Part shown: positions 62,162-64,000 of the stretch, piece after piece
Position numbering within the stretch: position 1 is the stretch's first letter
How the letters are laid out: each line of letters starts with the position of its first letter
NCBI GenBank assembly: GCA_943333505.2
Contig: CALQTN020000006.1
Span: forward strand, 45,560-109,559
DNA: 64,000 nt
Origin: Asaia bogorensis
Lineage (GTDB): Bacteria > Pseudomonadota > Alphaproteobacteria > Acetobacterales > Acetobacteraceae
Direction: 5' to 3'
The notes under the pieces: generated by a model
The model's input: only the letters and a program-made list of their open reading frames with translations
Database searches by the model: none
Told to the model about the DNA's origin: nothing
Program-made: the position numbers and the translations under genes

Positions 62162-63838
62162 TCAGTGTGTTCCCTGCTGGATCCAGCCGCGGATGATCGA
62201 TAGTGTCTGCTCCGGGTGCCGCTCGACAAGTTCCGTCACGCGGCGCAACGATGATGCGTGCAGCTGCCCTTCAACCCTGGCTAGTGTGACCATTGCGTCG
62301 GGATTGGCGCTGTCAGGTCCGGTCAACAAGCCGGCACCGCCAGCGTGTTCGTCGGCAAACATGCTGGCCTGCCTTGGGGCGCCACTTGATCCACCTATCG
62401 TCACCGCCTGCCCAGTCCCGGCAAGCCCGATGTCGACCACACCTTGCGGTGCGCCGAGGGCGAGGAGCCGGTTCACCGTCGGCCGCACCACCACCAGAAG
62501 CGCGATCAAACCGGCGGTGACCAGCAACCCGGTTTGTCCAAGCCGCATCATGTCTGACTTATCGAGCGAGGTCCCGAACAGGCCGCTGGCCACCTCGGTT
62601 GCCGGGTCAATCGGGTTGGTGAAGCGCATGCTAACGACATCAACATGATCGCCACGTGCCGCGTCATAGCCTATCGCCGACTGCACCAGCCTGGAGATTT
62701 TGGCGAGGTCTGAGGCAGGACGTTCTTGCCATTTTATCACTCCATCGGCACCCTTTTCATCTATGCCGTCGACCATTACGGCCAAGCTGATCTTCCTGAT
62801 CTGTGGCTGGTCGCGCAGCACGGTGCGCACTGTCTTGCCAATTTCGTAGTTCGTAGTTTCTTCCTGCTTGGCCGCCTGTGTGCCCGTTGCGGGCGCACCA
62901 GCGTCAGCATTGGGGAGATTGTTCTGCACTGAAGTAGTCGGGTTTGTTTCGGCGGTTTTACTTGTGTCGCTGCTGGTCTGGGTGCTGCGAACTACCTGGC
63001 CGTCAGGGTCATATTTTTCCTGGGTCTCCTGCACCCGATCGAAATCCATCTGCACCGACGCTTCCACCCGGACCCGCCCCGGCCCCAGGCTGCGTTCGAG
63101 CATGTCTTCCACCGCGCGTGATACCCGCGCTTCGGTCGCGCGGCGAATTTCATCGGGTGCAGTCGCGCCTGACGTGCCAGGTGCGGCAACCCCTGCCCGC
63201 GCCAGCACGCTACCATTGCTGTCCACCACGCTGACATTCTTGGCCCGCAATCCCCGGACCGCACCCGCTGTCAGATTGACGATGGCGGCAATTGTTTCTT
63301 GATCGAGCCGCACGCCTTTCGCCGTCGATAGCATCACCGACGCCTGCGCTTCCTGTTGCTCGAGCGAAAATGGTTCGCGGCGCGGCAAGACCAGATGCAC
63401 CCGCGCGGCCTTGACCCCGATGATCGTGCGCATCGTGCGGGCAATCTCACCCTCCAGCGCGCGTTGTTCGGCCATGCGCTGCTGTGCCTGGGTCGCGGTC
63501 AGGCTGTCAGCTCGATCGAGCAATTCATAACCGATCGATCCTCCGCTCGGCAGCCCATCCCGGGCGAGCGAAATGCGCGCGGCAGAAACCTTGTCTGCTG
63601 GGACCAAAATCTGCGTCCCGTTGGCGCCAAGTTGATAAGGAATTTGCTGCTTGTCGAGCGCATCGACCATCTGCGCGGCCTCCCGCCCATCCAGTTCAGC
63701 ATACAGCAGCGCCATCTTCTCCGTCGGGCTGTGACTAGCCAGCACAATCAGCAGACCGAACAACGTCACGGCCACCAGCCCCATCGCCGCAAGACGAGCA
63801 ACGCCCAATGCCTTCAGCCCATCAAGTAGGCCGTTCAC
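62162..63838 (-). CDS. fliF: Flagellar MS-ring protein FliF
   Basis: This 558-aa MS-ring protein has an N-terminal membrane segment ([20 protein letters not shown]), ring-building motifs [41 protein letters not shown] and [13 protein letters not shown], a Ser/Thr/Asn-rich periplasmic loop, and a second membrane segment near [17 protein letters not shown] 63838 is chosen: it begins [16 protein letters not shown], matching alphaproteobacterial FliF N-termini. Frames further upstream run through a probable IS end that begins 15 bp away. No good ribosome site is visible. Confidence 0.93.
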   Translation of the reverse strand: MNGLLDGLKALGVARLAAMGLVAVTLFGLLIVLASHSPTEKMALLYAELDGREAAQMVDALDKQQIPYQLGANGTQILVPADKVSAARISLARDGLPSGGSIGYELLDRADSLTATQAQQRMAEQRALEGEIARTMRTIIGVKAARVHLVLPRREPFSLEQQEAQASVMLSTAKGVRLDQETIAAIVNLTAGAVRGLRAKNVSVVDSNGSVLARAGVAAPGTSGATAPDEIRRATEARVSRAVEDMLERSLGPGRVRVEASVQMDFDRVQETQEKYDPDGQVVRSTQTSSDTSKTAETNPTTSVQNNLPNADAGAPATGTQAAKQEETTNYEIGKTVRTVLRDQPQIRKISLAVMVDGIDEKGADGVIKWQERPASDLAKISRLVQSAIGYDAARGDHVDVVSMRFTNPIDPATEVASGLFGTSLDKSDMMRLGQTGLLVTAGLIALLVVVRPTVNRLLALGAPQGVVDIGLAGTGQAVTIGGSSGAPRQASMFADEHAGGAGLLTGPDSANPDAMVTLARVEGQLHASSLRRVTELVERHPEQTLSIIRGWIQQGTH

Positions 63839-63852
63839 GCCGCACCAACTGT

Positions 63853-64000
63853 GTAAGCGTCTGGTCTTCACCGTGTAGCGAAGCATGCGAAACTCGGCGA
63901 TTTTGCTGATCTCTGGAACGCCTCTCTGGACTCCAGAAGGAGGTATGTTTGACGGAAGTAGACATTCTGGCACCTTCGGATCGGCGTCGGATATGGAGTG
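63853..64000 (+). mobile_element. IS66-family insertion sequence, left end (runs off window)
   Basis: The segment begins with GTAAGCGTCTGG at 63853; IS66-family ends usually start GTAA. It contains no flagellar homology and, about 95 bp in, a reading frame like the IS66 accessory protein. The inner boundary to fliF is 14 bp before the fliF start codon. The other end and any target duplication are outside the window. Confidence 0.55.
63949..64000 (+). CDS. IS66-type accessory protein (TnpA/OrfA), N-terminal part only
   Basis: The TTG at 63949 with AAGGAGG about 6 nt upstream opens a frame MTEVDILAPSDRRRIWS that continues past the window end. The G/S-x-x-R-R-R-x-W-S pattern near the N-terminus is typical of IS66 OrfA proteins. 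An ATG at 63945 in another frame lacks this similarity and lies too close to the ribosome site. Only 17 codons are visible. Confidence 0.5.
   Translation, partial: MTEVDILAPSDRRRIWS

Noticed and set aside
63966..63985. TGGCAC sequence as a sigma-54 promoter near fliF
   Set aside because: It is on the wrong strand for fliF and lacks a TTGC element at the right distance; it lies within the probable IS66 coding region.
1..64000. rRNA or tRNA genes
   Set aside because: No cloverleaf-like or rRNA-like sequence was recognised by eye in the gaps; a tRNAscan run would settle it.

Overview
The window reads as chromosomal DNA of a GC-rich, flagellated, hopanoid-producing alphaproteobacterium. The best guess is Rhodospirillales, possibly near Acetobacteraceae. 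The evidence is an HpnH-type radical SAM protein next to MlaA/HpnM-type lipid transport genes, a fliF-fliG-fliH-fliN-flbD-flhA-flhF-flhG flagellar block, a RamB/ScfR-type regulator divergent from isocitrate lyase, an alphaproteobacterial speF-like leader before a fold-III ornithine decarboxylase, and AT-rich palindromes between genes. The family-level guess is inference; no rRNA or tRNA gene is visible.

Layout. 0-3.1 kb: the tail of a probable outer-membrane receptor, a Zn/Mn-type binding protein, a decayed IS1380 transposase, a DUF6134-like protein and a cyclopropane-synthase-like methyltransferase. 3.2-6.4 kb: a sugar-type ABC importer (binding protein and two permeases, no ATPase). 6.5-11.2 kb (minus): ornithine decarboxylase behind a speF-like leader, and an operon of agmatinase, enoyl-CoA hydratase, a DsbA-like isomerase and an atypical SDR. 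11.4-16.6 kb: an MBL hydrolase, a TPR-glycosyltransferase, two paralogous small HTH proteins around AT-rich DNA, and a KpsMT/Wzm-Wzt-type exporter. 16.6-28 kb: a glycine-zipper lipoprotein, a lytic transglycosylase with SPOR domain, SDR and acyl-CoA synthetase genes, a nucleotide-sugar dehydratase/aminotransferase pair, a frameshifted NIPSNAP gene, an MlrC-type protein, a second TPR-glycosyltransferase and xthA. 28-38 kb: an SDR, an internally deleted VapC-like toxin remnant, an SH3 protein, dsrE-like, moeB, queC, a carbamoylase-type amidohydrolase, gph, glmU and glmS.

38-50 kb: the isocitrate lyase regulator and aceA, a low-GC two-gene islet (a PIN protein with a 248-aa partner of unknown function), D-tartrate dehydratase, a DEAD-box helicase, a complete five-gene dipeptide/oligopeptide-type ABC importer and metF. 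50-55 kb: mlaA, mlaC/hpnM, an epoxide-hydrolase-like gene, a TetR regulator and hpnH. 55-64 kb: the flagellar export/switch block on the minus strand. A probable IS66-family element begins 15 bp before the fliF start codon and runs off the window.

The main themes are putrescine synthesis (agmatinase and ornithine decarboxylase), surface polysaccharide production (glmU/glmS, dehydratase/aminotransferase, TPR-glycosyltransferases, ABC exporter), acetate/fatty-acid use through the glyoxylate shunt, membrane lipid asymmetry and hopanoids, and motility. The points most worth a second look are the PIN/248-aa islet, the paired small HTH genes, the IS element at fliF, and the deleted toxin remnant.
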